This document shows, piece by piece, positions 55,015-63,407 of a stretch of DNA of 64,000 bases; within the stretch, counting starts at the first letter, position 1, and each line of letters begins with the position of its first letter. Under the pieces are notes generated by a model. The model saw nothing but the letters and a program-made list of their open reading frames with translations. It had not been told where the DNA came from and searched no databases. Where the stretch lies: assembly GCF_030341905.1 (NCBI RefSeq), contig NZ_JATAAF010000006.1, forward strand, positions 1 to 64,000, written 5' to 3'. Position numbers and translations under genes: made by a program. Origin of the DNA: Porticoccus sp. W117 (GTDB lineage Bacteria > Pseudomonadota > Gammaproteobacteria > Pseudomonadales > Porticoccaceae).

Positions 55015-55728
55015 TTACCCCTGTGTCCACTCCCCCATTCGGGAGCGTAAACGGGTCAGCGCCTGGCTGTGGATCTGGCACACCCGGGACTCGCTCACTC
55101 CGAGGACTTCGCCGATTTCTCTTAAATTCAATTCTTCATCGTAGTACAGGGACATCACCAGCTTTTCCCGCTCAGGGAGTTGGCCAATGGCATCCGCCAG
55201 TGATTCTTTAAAACCGGTGTTTTGCAACTGTTGCAGTGGCGATGATTCATCCACCGCCACATCAGTACCCAGGGGCTGATCGTCAAAACCGGTAACCCGG
55301 CAAGCGGCGGTATCGCGCAGCATGCTGTGGTATTCATCGATGCCAATGCCCATATGGCTGGCCACTTCGGTATCGCTGGCACTGCGGCCATGTTGGCCTT
55401 CCACTTCGCGGGTAGCGGTGGCCAACTGGCGCGCCTTGCGCTGTACCGAACGGGGCGTCCAGTCGGAACGGCGCAGCTCGTCGAGCATGGCGCCGCGAAT
55501 GCGAATGCTGGCGTAAGTTTGGAAACTCGCACCCTGGGAGGCGGCGTAATTTTTTGACGCTTCCAGCAGGCCCATCATGCCCACCTGAATAAGGTCGTTA
55601 ACATCCACTTCCGCAGGCATGCGCGCCATCAAGTGATGGGCGATGCGCCGCACCAGAGGCAGGTGTTGCTGCAACAGCGCTTCTTGCTGTTGTTTGCAGT
55701 GGTCGGTGTAGGCAGCCGCTCCACTCAT
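55015..55728 (-). CDS. fliA: flagellar sigma factor 28 (FliA)
   Basis: 237 aa. Sigma-2 region (LPLVRRIAHHLMARMPAEVDVNDLIQVGMMGLLEA), sigma-3 (SDTEVASHMGIGIDEYHSML) and sigma-4 (LVMSLYYDEELNLREIGEVLGVSESRVCQIHSQAL). It directs late flagellar genes (flagellin, motor, chemotaxis) once FlgM is exported. The start overlaps the fleN stop by 4 bases. Chemotaxis genes, which often follow in pseudomonads, are not present downstream here. Confidence 0.95.
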   Translation of the reverse strand: MSGAAAYTDHCKQQQEALLQQHLPLVRRIAHHLMARMPAEVDVNDLIQVGMMGLLEASKNYAASQGASFQTYASIRIRGAMLDELRRSDWTPRSVQRKARQLATATREVEGQHGRSASDTEVASHMGIGIDEYHSMLRDTAACRVTGFDDQPLGTDVAVDESSPLQQLQNTGFKESLADAIGQLPEREKLVMSLYYDEELNLREIGEVLGVSESRVCQIHSQALTRLRSRMGEWTQG

Positions 55729-56651
55729 CCGAAGCCCTCAGTGTTGCCGCCGCCATAGTCGCCCGCGTATAAAAGGCGCTCCACAAAGAACTCCAACTTG
55801 CCACTGGCTGCATCGGGCATGGGCCAATTGTTGACCTGTTCGGCCACCCGATGGAACGCCCGGCTGGCTTTACTGCGGGGCGCGGATTCCACTACGGCCA
55901 CCTGACGCTGCACGGATTTGCGCAGCTGTTCATCAAAGGGCACTGCCCCCAAGTAGAGCAAGCTGACATCCAGAAAGCGTTCTGCCACCCGGCTGATTTT
56001 CGAGAACAACTGCTCGCCTTGTACCTTGTCTTTGACCATATTGGCGAGAATATGGAAACGCTCTACCCCATGGTCGCGGCTCAACACTTTGATCAGGGCG
56101 TAGGCGTCGGTAATAGAGGTGGGCTCGTCGCACACCACCACCAGCACTTCCTGGGCAGCCTTACTGAAACTCACCACGCTGTCACTGATGCCGGCAGCGG
56201 TATCCACCAACAACACATCCACTGGCAAGGCCAGCTCGCTAAAGGCGCGAATCAGACCCACGTGTTCGGCGTTGCTGAGTTCTGCCATGCGGCTAACCCC
56301 GGAGGCGGCAGGCACAATTTTGATGCCTCTGGGGCCATCGATAATGATTTCTTCCAGAGTGCGTTCACCAGAGATCACATGGCGCAAATCGTAATTGGCG
56401 TGCAGGCCCAGCAGCACATCCACATTGGCCAACCCCAGGTCAGCATCCATCAGCATCACCTGGTTGCCCAGCTCCGCAAAACAGGCCGCCAGGTTGACGG
56501 AAACGTTGGTTTTACCCACGCCACCCTTGGCACCGGTGACAGCGATTACCTTAACTGGCCCCTGGCGCGTCATCGTGCGCAGGCCACTGGCTTGGTCCCT
56601 TTTTTCAGGGGATGAGTCTTCCGGGTGTTGATTATCATGCGACTCCAGCAT
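55725..56651 (-). CDS. fleN: MinD-like flagellar number regulator FleN (FlhG)
   Basis: 308 aa P-loop ATPase. Deviant Walker A in VTGAKGGVGKTNVSVNLAA, switch DADLGLANVDVLLGL, Walker B VDVLLVDTAAGISDSV. FleN restrains FleQ so that one polar flagellum is made. A second start at the Met before TRQGPVKV is possible. The start overlaps the flhF end by 17 bases. Confidence 0.94.
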   Translation of the reverse strand: MLESHDNQHPEDSSPEKRDQASGLRTMTRQGPVKVIAVTGAKGGVGKTNVSVNLAACFAELGNQVMLMDADLGLANVDVLLGLHANYDLRHVISGERTLEEIIIDGPRGIKIVPAASGVSRMAELSNAEHVGLIRAFSELALPVDVLLVDTAAGISDSVVSFSKAAQEVLVVVCDEPTSITDAYALIKVLSRDHGVERFHILANMVKDKVQGEQLFSKISRVAERFLDVSLLYLGAVPFDEQLRKSVQRQVAVVESAPRSKASRAFHRVAEQVNNWPMPDAASGKLEFFVERLLYAGDYGGGNTEGFG

Positions 56652-57894
56652 TAACTGCCTGGCCTCCCACCGGGTTGTTGTGATTGTTATAACTTGGATC
56701 GAACGGCTGCTGCCACTCGCTGGCCTCCATATCGTAGGATTCCATCAACTGTTGAGCATCTTTCACCATTCCACTGGCACGAGCAAGTTGAATATCTTCC
56801 GGTACCCGCTGGCCATTGCCCACGTAGGCCGCCGGCAGGCGATGGCGCACCAGGGCAGACAGAATCGGCCCCAGGCTGGCAGTTTCGTCCACTTTGGTGA
56901 CGATGGCGCCGGCCAGATTGGAAACGCCAAACTTGCGCACCACTTCATCGAGAATGGGCAGCTGCGAGGTGGCTGACAGGGTGAGGTAAATCTGCATATC
57001 CGGCGCCGCCCCCTGCAGGGTTTTGAACTGCTGCATCAGCTCCATATCCCGCTGGCCCATGCCGGCAGTATCGATCATCACCAGACGACGGTCGGCAAAT
57101 TCAGCGATGGCCTCGCTGAGCTCTTCGCGGCTGGTGGCCAAACGCACCGGCACACCAAGAATGCGGCCAAAGGTGTAAATTTGCTCCTGGCCACCGATGC
57201 GATAGCAGTCGGTGGTAATCAGTGCCACCTGCTGGCGACCGTGTTTTAACGCAAAGCGAGCCGCCAGCTTCGCTACCGAGGTGGTCTTGCCCACTCCGGT
57301 CGGGCCAACCAGTGCCACACAACCACCGTTGTTGATTATCTGGTTGCCGCTTTCCTGAAGGCGCGCGCTGAGGCGTTTCATGGACGCGGCCCAGCAATTT
57401 TCCATACCGCTATCAAGAGGTGCCTTGTCCGCCAGTTGCATGCTCAACTCGCGACCCAAACCGAGGCCCATCAGGCGGCCCAGTAATGCGGTGCGCACTG
57501 CAGACATATCCGTTGTGGCATTTTTTTTGCCCTTGGCAGCCAAGTTAGCCGGTGCTGACTCAGGCGCTGGTGCTGTCGCTGGCTTTTGTTGCGACGGGGC
57601 AATGCCCTTTTCCACCATATCCCGCAGCTGGGTGAGCTCGCGACGCATCTCGTTGTAGCTGTCTTCCTTTGGCTGCGCCTGCGCCGCAGGTTCAGGCCGC
57701 GGCAACACATCCGCTAAAGAGCCGTCGTTGAGGCGCGCCTGCAGCAGTTTTTCGTCGTAGTCAGTAGCGGCCACCACTTCCACACCGCCACTAACCCGCT
57801 GGCTGGAGAGAATAACTGCATCACCGCCCATCACCTCACGCACTTCGCGCATGGCCTGGCGGCTGTCTCTGGCTTTGAAACGCTGAATTTTCAT
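56635..57894 (-). CDS. flhF: SRP-type GTPase FlhF, flagellar placement
   Basis: 419 aa. The N-terminal B domain (KIQRFKARDSRQAMREVREVMGGDAVILSSQRV), an Ala/Pro-rich linker (about 110-140), and the NG GTPase: GPTGVGKTTSVAKLAARFA (G1), TTDCYRIGGQEQI (G2), MIDTAGMGQRDMEL (G3) and TKVDETASLG (G4). FlhF sets the flagellum at the pole together with FleN. TAGGAG precedes the ATG. The gap to flhA (57895-58084) holds no gene and no clear sigma-54 site. Confidence 0.95.
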   Translation of the reverse strand: MKIQRFKARDSRQAMREVREVMGGDAVILSSQRVSGGVEVVAATDYDEKLLQARLNDGSLADVLPRPEPAAQAQPKEDSYNEMRRELTQLRDMVEKGIAPSQQKPATAPAPESAPANLAAKGKKNATTDMSAVRTALLGRLMGLGLGRELSMQLADKAPLDSGMENCWAASMKRLSARLQESGNQIINNGGCVALVGPTGVGKTTSVAKLAARFALKHGRQQVALITTDCYRIGGQEQIYTFGRILGVPVRLATSREELSEAIAEFADRRLVMIDTAGMGQRDMELMQQFKTLQGAAPDMQIYLTLSATSQLPILDEVVRKFGVSNLAGAIVTKVDETASLGPILSALVRHRLPAAYVGNGQRVPEDIQLARASGMVKDAQQLMESYDMEASEWQQPFDPSYNNHNNPVGGQAVNAGVA

Positions 57895-58084
57895 ATGAGC
57901 ACTCCTAAAAATGCACTATTTCCGCGAGAGCTGCGTTGGCAACACTCTTGTTTTATGGGGAAGCGCCCCCTCATATATGTTTTATACACTGCGGGCCTGC
58001 GCGCGCCGCCGCCTTGCTCTCGCAAAAATATTGAATTTTTAGAAGCACTCATTTCCTTCTCACCATTTTCTTTTTGTTCAGGGC

Positions 58085-60178
58085 CTAACCCGCCAACGCC
58101 ATGGATTCCCGGCCCACGGAAGCGGTCACCTTCACCCGCTTATTGGCGGGAATTTCATCGTAGGCCAGTACATGCAGGCTGGGAGCGTTGCCCCGCAGCA
58201 GCCGCGACAACCATAAGCGCAGAGGTGATGACACCAACAACACCGGCTCCTGCCCCGCCGCTTCCTGACGACGGGAGTTGGCGTTTATCTGCCGCATCAT
58301 GGATTCCGCCAGCCCTGGCTCGATGCCGCCACCGCCGTTTTGCAGGCTGTTTTGCAGCATTTGCTCAAGTTCTGGATCGAAGGTCATTACCTGCAATTCG
58401 GTTTCCATGCCAGCAATGCCCTGGAAGATAGTACGCCCAAGAGCCACTCGTACACTGGCGGTCAATGGGTCAGCTTCCTGGGTGCGCGGCGCGTGTTCGG
58501 CTAACGCCTCGGCGATAGAGCGAACATCGCGGATGGGAATACTTTCGTGCAGCAGGTTCTGCATCACTTTCAGCACCACGCCCAGAGACAGGGTTTTCGG
58601 CACCAGGTTTTCCACCAGTTTTGGCGAGCTCTTGGCGAGTACATCCAGCAGCTGTTGCACCTCGTCGTGGCCCAGCAGGTCGCAGGCGTTGTCTTTCAGC
58701 AACTGGCTCAGGTGAGTGGCCACCACGGTGCTACAATCCACCACCGTGTAGCCCATGGTTTGGGCTTCGTCCCGCTGGGAGGGCTCAATCCATACCGCCT
58801 GCAGGCCAAACGCCGGGTCTTCGCCGGGAATACCATTGAGCTCGCCAAACACCTGACCGGGATTGATGGCCAGCTCCTTGCCGGGGTATACCTCCGATTC
58901 CCCTACCGGCACATCCTGCAGGGTGATGCGATAGGCGCTGGGGCTCAGATCCAGGTTGTCGCGAATGTGCACCGGCTGCACCAGAAAGCCCAGTTCCTGG
59001 GAGAGTTTTTTGCGCACGCCTTTAATGCGGGAAAGCAGTTCACCACCCTGGGTTTTGTCCACCAATGAAATCAATCGGTAGCCCACTTCCAGGCCAATCA
59101 TGTCTACTGGCTGAACGTCGTCCCAGCTCAGCTCACGTACTTCCTGAGGCTGTTCTTCCGGGCGCGGCTGTTGGCTTTCGTCCACCAGCTCCACTTTCTT
59201 GCGCTGGCTGAGCCAGTAAGCCAGGCCCGCCAAACCCGCACCAATGGTGAGGAATACCAAGTTGGGCATGCCCGGCACCAAGCCGAGAATCAGCACCACA
59301 CCGGCACTCACCGCCAGCGCCCTGGGGTTGCCGAACAGCTGGGACATCATCTGCTGGCCCATGTCCTGACTGGAAGACACCCGGGTAACAATAATGGCCG
59401 CGGCAGTAGACAGCAGCAGGGAAGGAATCTGCGCTACCAGGCCGTCACCGATGGTCAGCAGTACGTAGTTGTGGCCCGCCTGCTCAAAGCTGAGGTTGTG
59501 CTGAGCCACACCCACCGAGAGGCCGCCGACAATGTTGATCAGCAGAATTAGAATGCCCGCCACCGCGTCGCCGCGCACAAACTTGCTGGCACCGTCCATG
59601 GCCCCGTAAAAGTCCGCCTCTTGAGAGACTTCTTCCCGACGCAGGCGGGCTTCGTCAGAATTGATAATGCCGGCGTTAAGGTCGGCGTCGATGGCCATTT
59701 GTTTGCCGGGCATGGCGTCCAGAGTAAAGCGGGCATTGACTTCCGAAATACGCCCGGCACCTTTGGTGACCACCACGAAGTTGATGATCACCAGAATGGC
59801 AAACACCACAAAACCGACGGCATAGTTACCGCCAATCACAAATTCACCGAAGGCCTCGATCACCTCGCCCGCCGCACCGGTACCGGTGTGGCCGTTCATC
59901 AGCACCACTCGTGTGGAAGCCACATTAAGGCCAAGGCGCAGCAGCGTAGCCACCAGCAAAACCGTGGGGAAAACCGCAAATTCCAGCGGCCGCTTGGTGT
60001 AAATAGATGCCAGCAGGACGATCAGTGACAGGGCAATATTGAAGGTAAACAGCAAGTCCAGCAGCGGTGCTGGCAACGGCAACACCATCATGGACAGCAT
60101 CACCATCAGCAGAACCGGCGTGCCGAGGCCGAGCACACTAAAGCGCCCGCTGCCCAAATTGCCCAACAATTCCTTCAT
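58085..60178 (-). CDS. flhA: flagellar export gate protein FlhA
   Basis: 697 aa. N-terminal eight-helix membrane part (about 20-310) with the FHIPEP-type block GAGRISEVNARFTLDAMPGKQMAIDADLNAG, then a cytoplasmic domain (about 345-697) that docks export chaperones. It forms the nonameric ring of the flagellar type III export gate. It is separated from flhB by a divergently oriented parDE pair, so it needs its own promoter in 60179-60342 or transcription through parDE on the opposite strand. Confidence 0.96.
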   Translation of the reverse strand: MKELLGNLGSGRFSVLGLGTPVLLMVMLSMMVLPLPAPLLDLLFTFNIALSLIVLLASIYTKRPLEFAVFPTVLLVATLLRLGLNVASTRVVLMNGHTGTGAAGEVIEAFGEFVIGGNYAVGFVVFAILVIINFVVVTKGAGRISEVNARFTLDAMPGKQMAIDADLNAGIINSDEARLRREEVSQEADFYGAMDGASKFVRGDAVAGILILLINIVGGLSVGVAQHNLSFEQAGHNYVLLTIGDGLVAQIPSLLLSTAAAIIVTRVSSSQDMGQQMMSQLFGNPRALAVSAGVVLILGLVPGMPNLVFLTIGAGLAGLAYWLSQRKKVELVDESQQPRPEEQPQEVRELSWDDVQPVDMIGLEVGYRLISLVDKTQGGELLSRIKGVRKKLSQELGFLVQPVHIRDNLDLSPSAYRITLQDVPVGESEVYPGKELAINPGQVFGELNGIPGEDPAFGLQAVWIEPSQRDEAQTMGYTVVDCSTVVATHLSQLLKDNACDLLGHDEVQQLLDVLAKSSPKLVENLVPKTLSLGVVLKVMQNLLHESIPIRDVRSIAEALAEHAPRTQEADPLTASVRVALGRTIFQGIAGMETELQVMTFDPELEQMLQNSLQNGGGGIEPGLAESMMRQINANSRRQEAAGQEPVLLVSSPLRLWLSRLLRGNAPSLHVLAYDEIPANKRVKVTASVGRESMALAG

Positions 60179-60288
60179 TCGCTACCCACTGCCCAATGAT
60201 AGTTTTTTGGCGCTTTTACGCCCTGTAGGTAGGTTGAGCAATTATTGGGCCAAAAATTGAATCCCCAATCTCACAGACAAATACCAAC

Positions 60289-60320
60289 AAATGACACTTG
60301 TTGACATTTTGAGCTATAGT
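60289..60320 (+). promoter_or_regulatory. parDE promoter and likely operator
   Basis: TATAGT (60315-60320) lies 18 bases after ATGACA (60291-60296), a usable -10/-35 pair. The same stretch is a partial palindrome (60289-60309, AAATG.CA...TG.CATTT), the kind of site an antitoxin binds to repress its own operon. Confidence 0.5.
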
Positions 60321-60342
60321 CCTTGTCAGGAGGATCAGTGAT

Positions 60343-60570
60343 ATGAGCTACACCGTTGGGCGACATTTCGATCAGTTTATCCGCGAACAGGTGCGAGCCG
60401 GGCGCTATAACAATGGCAGTGAAGTGGTTCGCGAAGGCTTGAGGTTGGTAGAAGAACGAGAAGCGCGCCTTGCCGCGTTGCGCCAACATCTGGCAGATTC
60501 CATCGAACGAGGCGGCAGCCACACAGACGACGAATTGGACGCATTGCTGCAACAAGATATTCAATCATAA
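60343..60570 (+). CDS. parD: ParD-like antitoxin
   Basis: 75 aa. The N-terminal ribbon-helix-helix (YTVGRHFDQFIREQVRAGRYNNGSEVVREGLRLVEERE) binds DNA; the C-terminal part (LRQHLADSIERGGSHTDDELDALL) is the flexible toxin-binding region. AGGAGG lies nine bases before the ATG. It precedes parE by 30 bases and is opposite to all surrounding flagellar genes. Confidence 0.92.
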   Translation: MSYTVGRHFDQFIREQVRAGRYNNGSEVVREGLRLVEEREARLAALRQHLADSIERGGSHTDDELDALLQQDIQS

Positions 60571-60600
60571 AACTGGCTAGGTACTACCAGGGAATCAGGG

Positions 60601-60900
60601 ATGTACAAACTGCGTTATTTGAACCAGGCAAGGGACGATTTGCTGCACATCAAAAGCTATCTCACCAGGCAAAGCGGCTCGTCTGCAGTAGCACTAAAAT
60701 TTACCTCCAAACTCCGACAGCAGTGTCGCAAACTTGCCAGCTACTCCGGCCAAGTAGGCCATCCACGCCCTGAGCTGGGCAAAGATATCCGCAGCTTTGC
60801 CTATGGCAACTACCTTATTTTCTTTATGTATAAGGAACAGGAACTACGGGTGATTTCAATCACTGAAGGCCATCGCGACTTGCTTAACTTGTTTCGTTAA
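60601..60900 (+). CDS. parE: ParE-like toxin (RelE/ParE superfamily)
   Basis: 99 aa. Start YKLRYLNQARDDLLHIKSYL, core GHPRPELGKDIRSFAYGNYLIFFMYKEQELRVISITEGHRDL are ParE family blocks; ParE toxins poison DNA gyrase. The pattern R-x-F-x-x-x-x-Y-x-I-x-F/Y is kept. Its stop lies two bases from the end of the convergent flhB gene. Confidence 0.92.
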   Translation: MYKLRYLNQARDDLLHIKSYLTRQSGSSAVALKFTSKLRQQCRKLASYSGQVGHPRPELGKDIRSFAYGNYLIFFMYKEQELRVISITEGHRDLLNLFR

Positions 60901-60902
60901 CT

Positions 60903-62039
60903 TTATTCGACGGGTTTGCTCCACTCCCCTTCAGGCACCGGTAAATCCGTGGGCATTTCCGGCGCTTGGCCATCCACCATATTGTTGAGTTGATACACAT
61001 AGGCCAGTACCTGGGCCACCGCCAGGTAAAGATCAGCGGGGATTTCCTGATTGAGTTCAGTGGTAGCGTAGAGGGCACGGGCCAGGGGTGGGGCGGAAAA
61101 CAGCGTGATATGGTTGCTTTCCGCCACCTGGCGAATGCGCGCCGCCAGGTGGTCGCAGCCCTTGGCCACCACAATTGGTGCGCCGTTGCCGGTGTCATCG
61201 TATTTCAACGCTACGGCGAAGTGGGTGGGGTTGGTAATCACAACGTCGGCCTTGGGCACTTCTTCCATCATGCGCCGCTGGGACATTTCTCTCTGCAATT
61301 GCCGTACCCGACCTTTCACTTCTGGCCGGCCTTCGCTTTCCTTGAGTTCGTCCTTCACTTCCTGCTTGGTCATTTTCAGCTGTTTGTTGTGCTGAAACAG
61401 CTGGAAGGGCACGTCGATGGCAGCAATCAAAATCAACGCCGCACTGATGGCCACAAACGCCCAGCCACAAAGTTGAGCGGCGTGAGCCAGCGAGGCCGAC
61501 AGTTCCTCCACCCCCAACGCCAGCAGGCTGTCGAGCATGCTCCACAGCAGCGCAGCAGCTACACCCGCCACCACCAGAAATTTGGCGACGGCCTTGAGCA
61601 GTTCCACCAGGCTTTTCATGGAAAACATCCGCTTTAAGCCTTTAAGCGGGTTGATTTTTTCGAGTTTGAACGCCACGGCTTTCATACTGAAGGCGAAGCC
61701 ACCCACAAACAGAGGCCCGGCAAAGGCGGCGGCGATCAACAGCACAAACAACGGTGTCATTAGCCACAGAGCAGTCATAAAACTGTCGGCAAAGGTGGCC
61801 GCCATCATCGCCGGTTCGCGAATCTGTTTAGGTTCCAGAGTGAGGCTATCGCTGACCAGCAGTGACAGTTTGGTAAACATGGTGTCGCCGAGAAACAGCA
61901 GGCCAACGGCCCCTGCCAGCAGGGACAGCATGGTATTGAGCTCGCGGGAACGGGCTACCTGGCCCTTTTTACGTGCCTCCCGGAGCCGTTTGGGGGTCGG
62001 TTGTTCGGTTTTTTCCTGGCCGCTTTCGTGCTCAGACAT
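60903..62039 (-). CDS. flhB: flagellar export switch protein FlhB
   Basis: 378 aa. N-terminus SEHESGQEKTEQPTPKRLREARKKGQVARSREL, four membrane helices, and a cytoplasmic domain with the self-cleaving NPTH (about N270, VVITNPTHFAVALKY). It switches export from rod/hook to filament substrates. Last of the fliPQR-flhB block before the parDE insertion. Confidence 0.96.
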   Translation of the reverse strand: MSEHESGQEKTEQPTPKRLREARKKGQVARSRELNTMLSLLAGAVGLLFLGDTMFTKLSLLVSDSLTLEPKQIREPAMMAATFADSFMTALWLMTPLFVLLIAAAFAGPLFVGGFAFSMKAVAFKLEKINPLKGLKRMFSMKSLVELLKAVAKFLVVAGVAAALLWSMLDSLLALGVEELSASLAHAAQLCGWAFVAISAALILIAAIDVPFQLFQHNKQLKMTKQEVKDELKESEGRPEVKGRVRQLQREMSQRRMMEEVPKADVVITNPTHFAVALKYDDTGNGAPIVVAKGCDHLAARIRQVAESNHITLFSAPPLARALYATTELNQEIPADLYLAVAQVLAYVYQLNNMVDGQAPEMPTDLPVPEGEWSKPVE

Positions 62040-62060
62040 GGAAAACCTCTTTGGGGTTTG

Positions 62061-62157
62061 AAGTTAGACGTTTGACGTTCGACGAGCAGCGTTCGGTGGC
62101 ACATACCAACATCGCTGCGTTTTCGTCAAACATCAAACGTCGAACGTCCAACACGTC
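62061..62157. repeat. inverted repeat of GACGTTY words between fliR and flhB
   Basis: The left arm (AGTTAGACGTTTGACGTTCG from 62062) and the right arm (ACGTCGAACGTCCAACACGTC ending 62157, first 20 shown as its core) are imperfect inverses built of GACGTT-like units, enclosing CAGCG/CGCTG. The right arm ends inside the fliR stop codon. Confidence 0.75.
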
Positions 62158-62947
62158 AAGGCGCATTCGCCGCCTCCATCGCCAGCATATCCTGAACATT
62201 GGCAAACGCATCGGCAAACAGGCTAACCAACTGTGGCAACAGCGCGGGCAAGCTGAACAGCAACAGCACAAAACCTGCCAGCAAGGTAACAGGAAAGCCC
62301 ACCGCAAAAATATTCAGTTGTGGCGCAGCGCGGGTCATTACTCCGAACGCCAGGTTCACCAGCAGCAGCGACACCATCACCGGCACCGCTATCAGCACAC
62401 TGCCTACAAACATAAAACTGCCCCAAGACACCACCTGCCAGATATAGTCCGACGACAGTGCCGCACCACCTACCGGCAACAGATTGAAGCTCTGCACCAG
62501 GGTTTCAATCATCACCAGGTGGCCATCCAACGCCAGGAAAACTAGGGTGGTAACCACCATAAAAAACTGACTAAGTACCGGTACCTGCACGCCGTTTTGC
62601 GGATCTACTGCCGAGGCGAACCCCAAGCCCATACTCATGGCAATATTCTGCCCCGCCATCACCACCGCACCGAACACCATCTGCAAAATAAAACCCATGG
62701 AGGCACCAATGAGCACTTGCTGAACAGAAATCAGAATGCCCTCAGGCGATAGTGGGTCAACGGGGGGAGCAGGAGGTAAATAGGGGTAAAGCATCCAGGC
62801 AATAACCAGAGTCGCAAATACACGAATGCGCACAGGAATGGTTCGCGACCCCAGCACTGGTGTCGCCAGCATCATGGCACTGAGGCGGATAAAGGGCCAA
62901 AACAGGCTGCCTACCCAAGTGAAAATTTGTGTGCTGGTTAGTTCCAT
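62156..62947 (-). CDS. fliR: flagellar export gate protein FliR
   Basis: 263 aa, six membrane helices. Blocks: TPVLGSRTIPVRIRVFATLVIAW, GQNIAMSMGLGFASAVDPQNGVQVPVLSQF and FGVMTRAAPQLNIFAVGFPVTLLAGF. With FliP and FliQ it forms the helical export pore. Its stop codon is part of the repeat that follows. Confidence 0.95.
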   Translation of the reverse strand: MELTSTQIFTWVGSLFWPFIRLSAMMLATPVLGSRTIPVRIRVFATLVIAWMLYPYLPPAPPVDPLSPEGILISVQQVLIGASMGFILQMVFGAVVMAGQNIAMSMGLGFASAVDPQNGVQVPVLSQFFMVVTTLVFLALDGHLVMIETLVQSFNLLPVGGAALSSDYIWQVVSWGSFMFVGSVLIAVPVMVSLLLVNLAFGVMTRAAPQLNIFAVGFPVTLLAGFVLLLFSLPALLPQLVSLFADAFANVQDMLAMEAANAP

Positions 62948-62961
62948 GGCGAAGCCATGGT

Positions 62962-63130
62962 GTGAGACGGAAGATGTGAGACGGGAGACGAAAAAGCGCA
63001 GTTCATTGCACTTGTCATCCTGAGTGCAACGAAGGATCTCGCACTTCGTAACAAGGTAAGAGATTCTTCGCTACGCTCAGAATGACGATGGTGCGGGTTT
63101 GCGTCTTTCATCTCCCGTCTCCCATCTCTC
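62962..63130. repeat. nested repeat: GTGAGACGG-word arms around a type 1 hairpin
   Basis: The outer arms are GTGAGACGGAAGATGTGAGA (62962 onward) and CTTTCATCTCCCGTCTCCCA (63105 onward), imperfect inverses made of GAGACGG-like units. Inside lies a type 1 hairpin (63014-63086, GTCATCCTGAG ... CTCAGAATGAC). It fills the fliQ-fliR gap of about 180 bases; the right arm runs into the fliQ stop. Confidence 0.82.
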
Positions 63131-63398
63131 AGCCGATAAGGCCCGGTATATCCATAAACAGGTTTTCCGTAAACGACACCCAGACTTCCAGCATCCAGGG
63201 GCCGGCAACGGCAAGAGCCACGGCCAGGGCAATCAGTTTGGGAATAAAGCTCAGGGTCATTTCCTGAATTTGGGTAGCGGCCTGGAGAATACCGATAAGC
63301 AACCCGATACCCAGTGCAGACAACAACAGCGGTGCCGAAATCATCACCGTCAGGTAGAGGGCGTTGCGGGCCAGATCCATTACCGATTCAGGGGTCAT
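63129..63398 (-). CDS. fliQ: flagellar export gate protein FliQ
   Basis: 89 aa with two membrane helices (LYLTVMISAPLLLSALGIGLLIGILQA and LIALAVALAVAGPWMLEVWV). TPESVMDLARNAL and QEMTLSFIPK are typical. Nine bases separate it from fliP, so fliP-fliQ are probably coupled. Confidence 0.95.
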   Translation of the reverse strand: MTPESVMDLARNALYLTVMISAPLLLSALGIGLLIGILQAATQIQEMTLSFIPKLIALAVALAVAGPWMLEVWVSFTENLFMDIPGLIG

Positions 63399-63407
63399 AG
63401 AAAAAAC

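Noticed and set aside
57895-58084. Sigma-54 or sigma-28 promoter upstream of flhF
   Set aside because: No GG-N10-GC with conserved flanks and no TAAA-N15-GCCGATAA-like string could be found in the gap.
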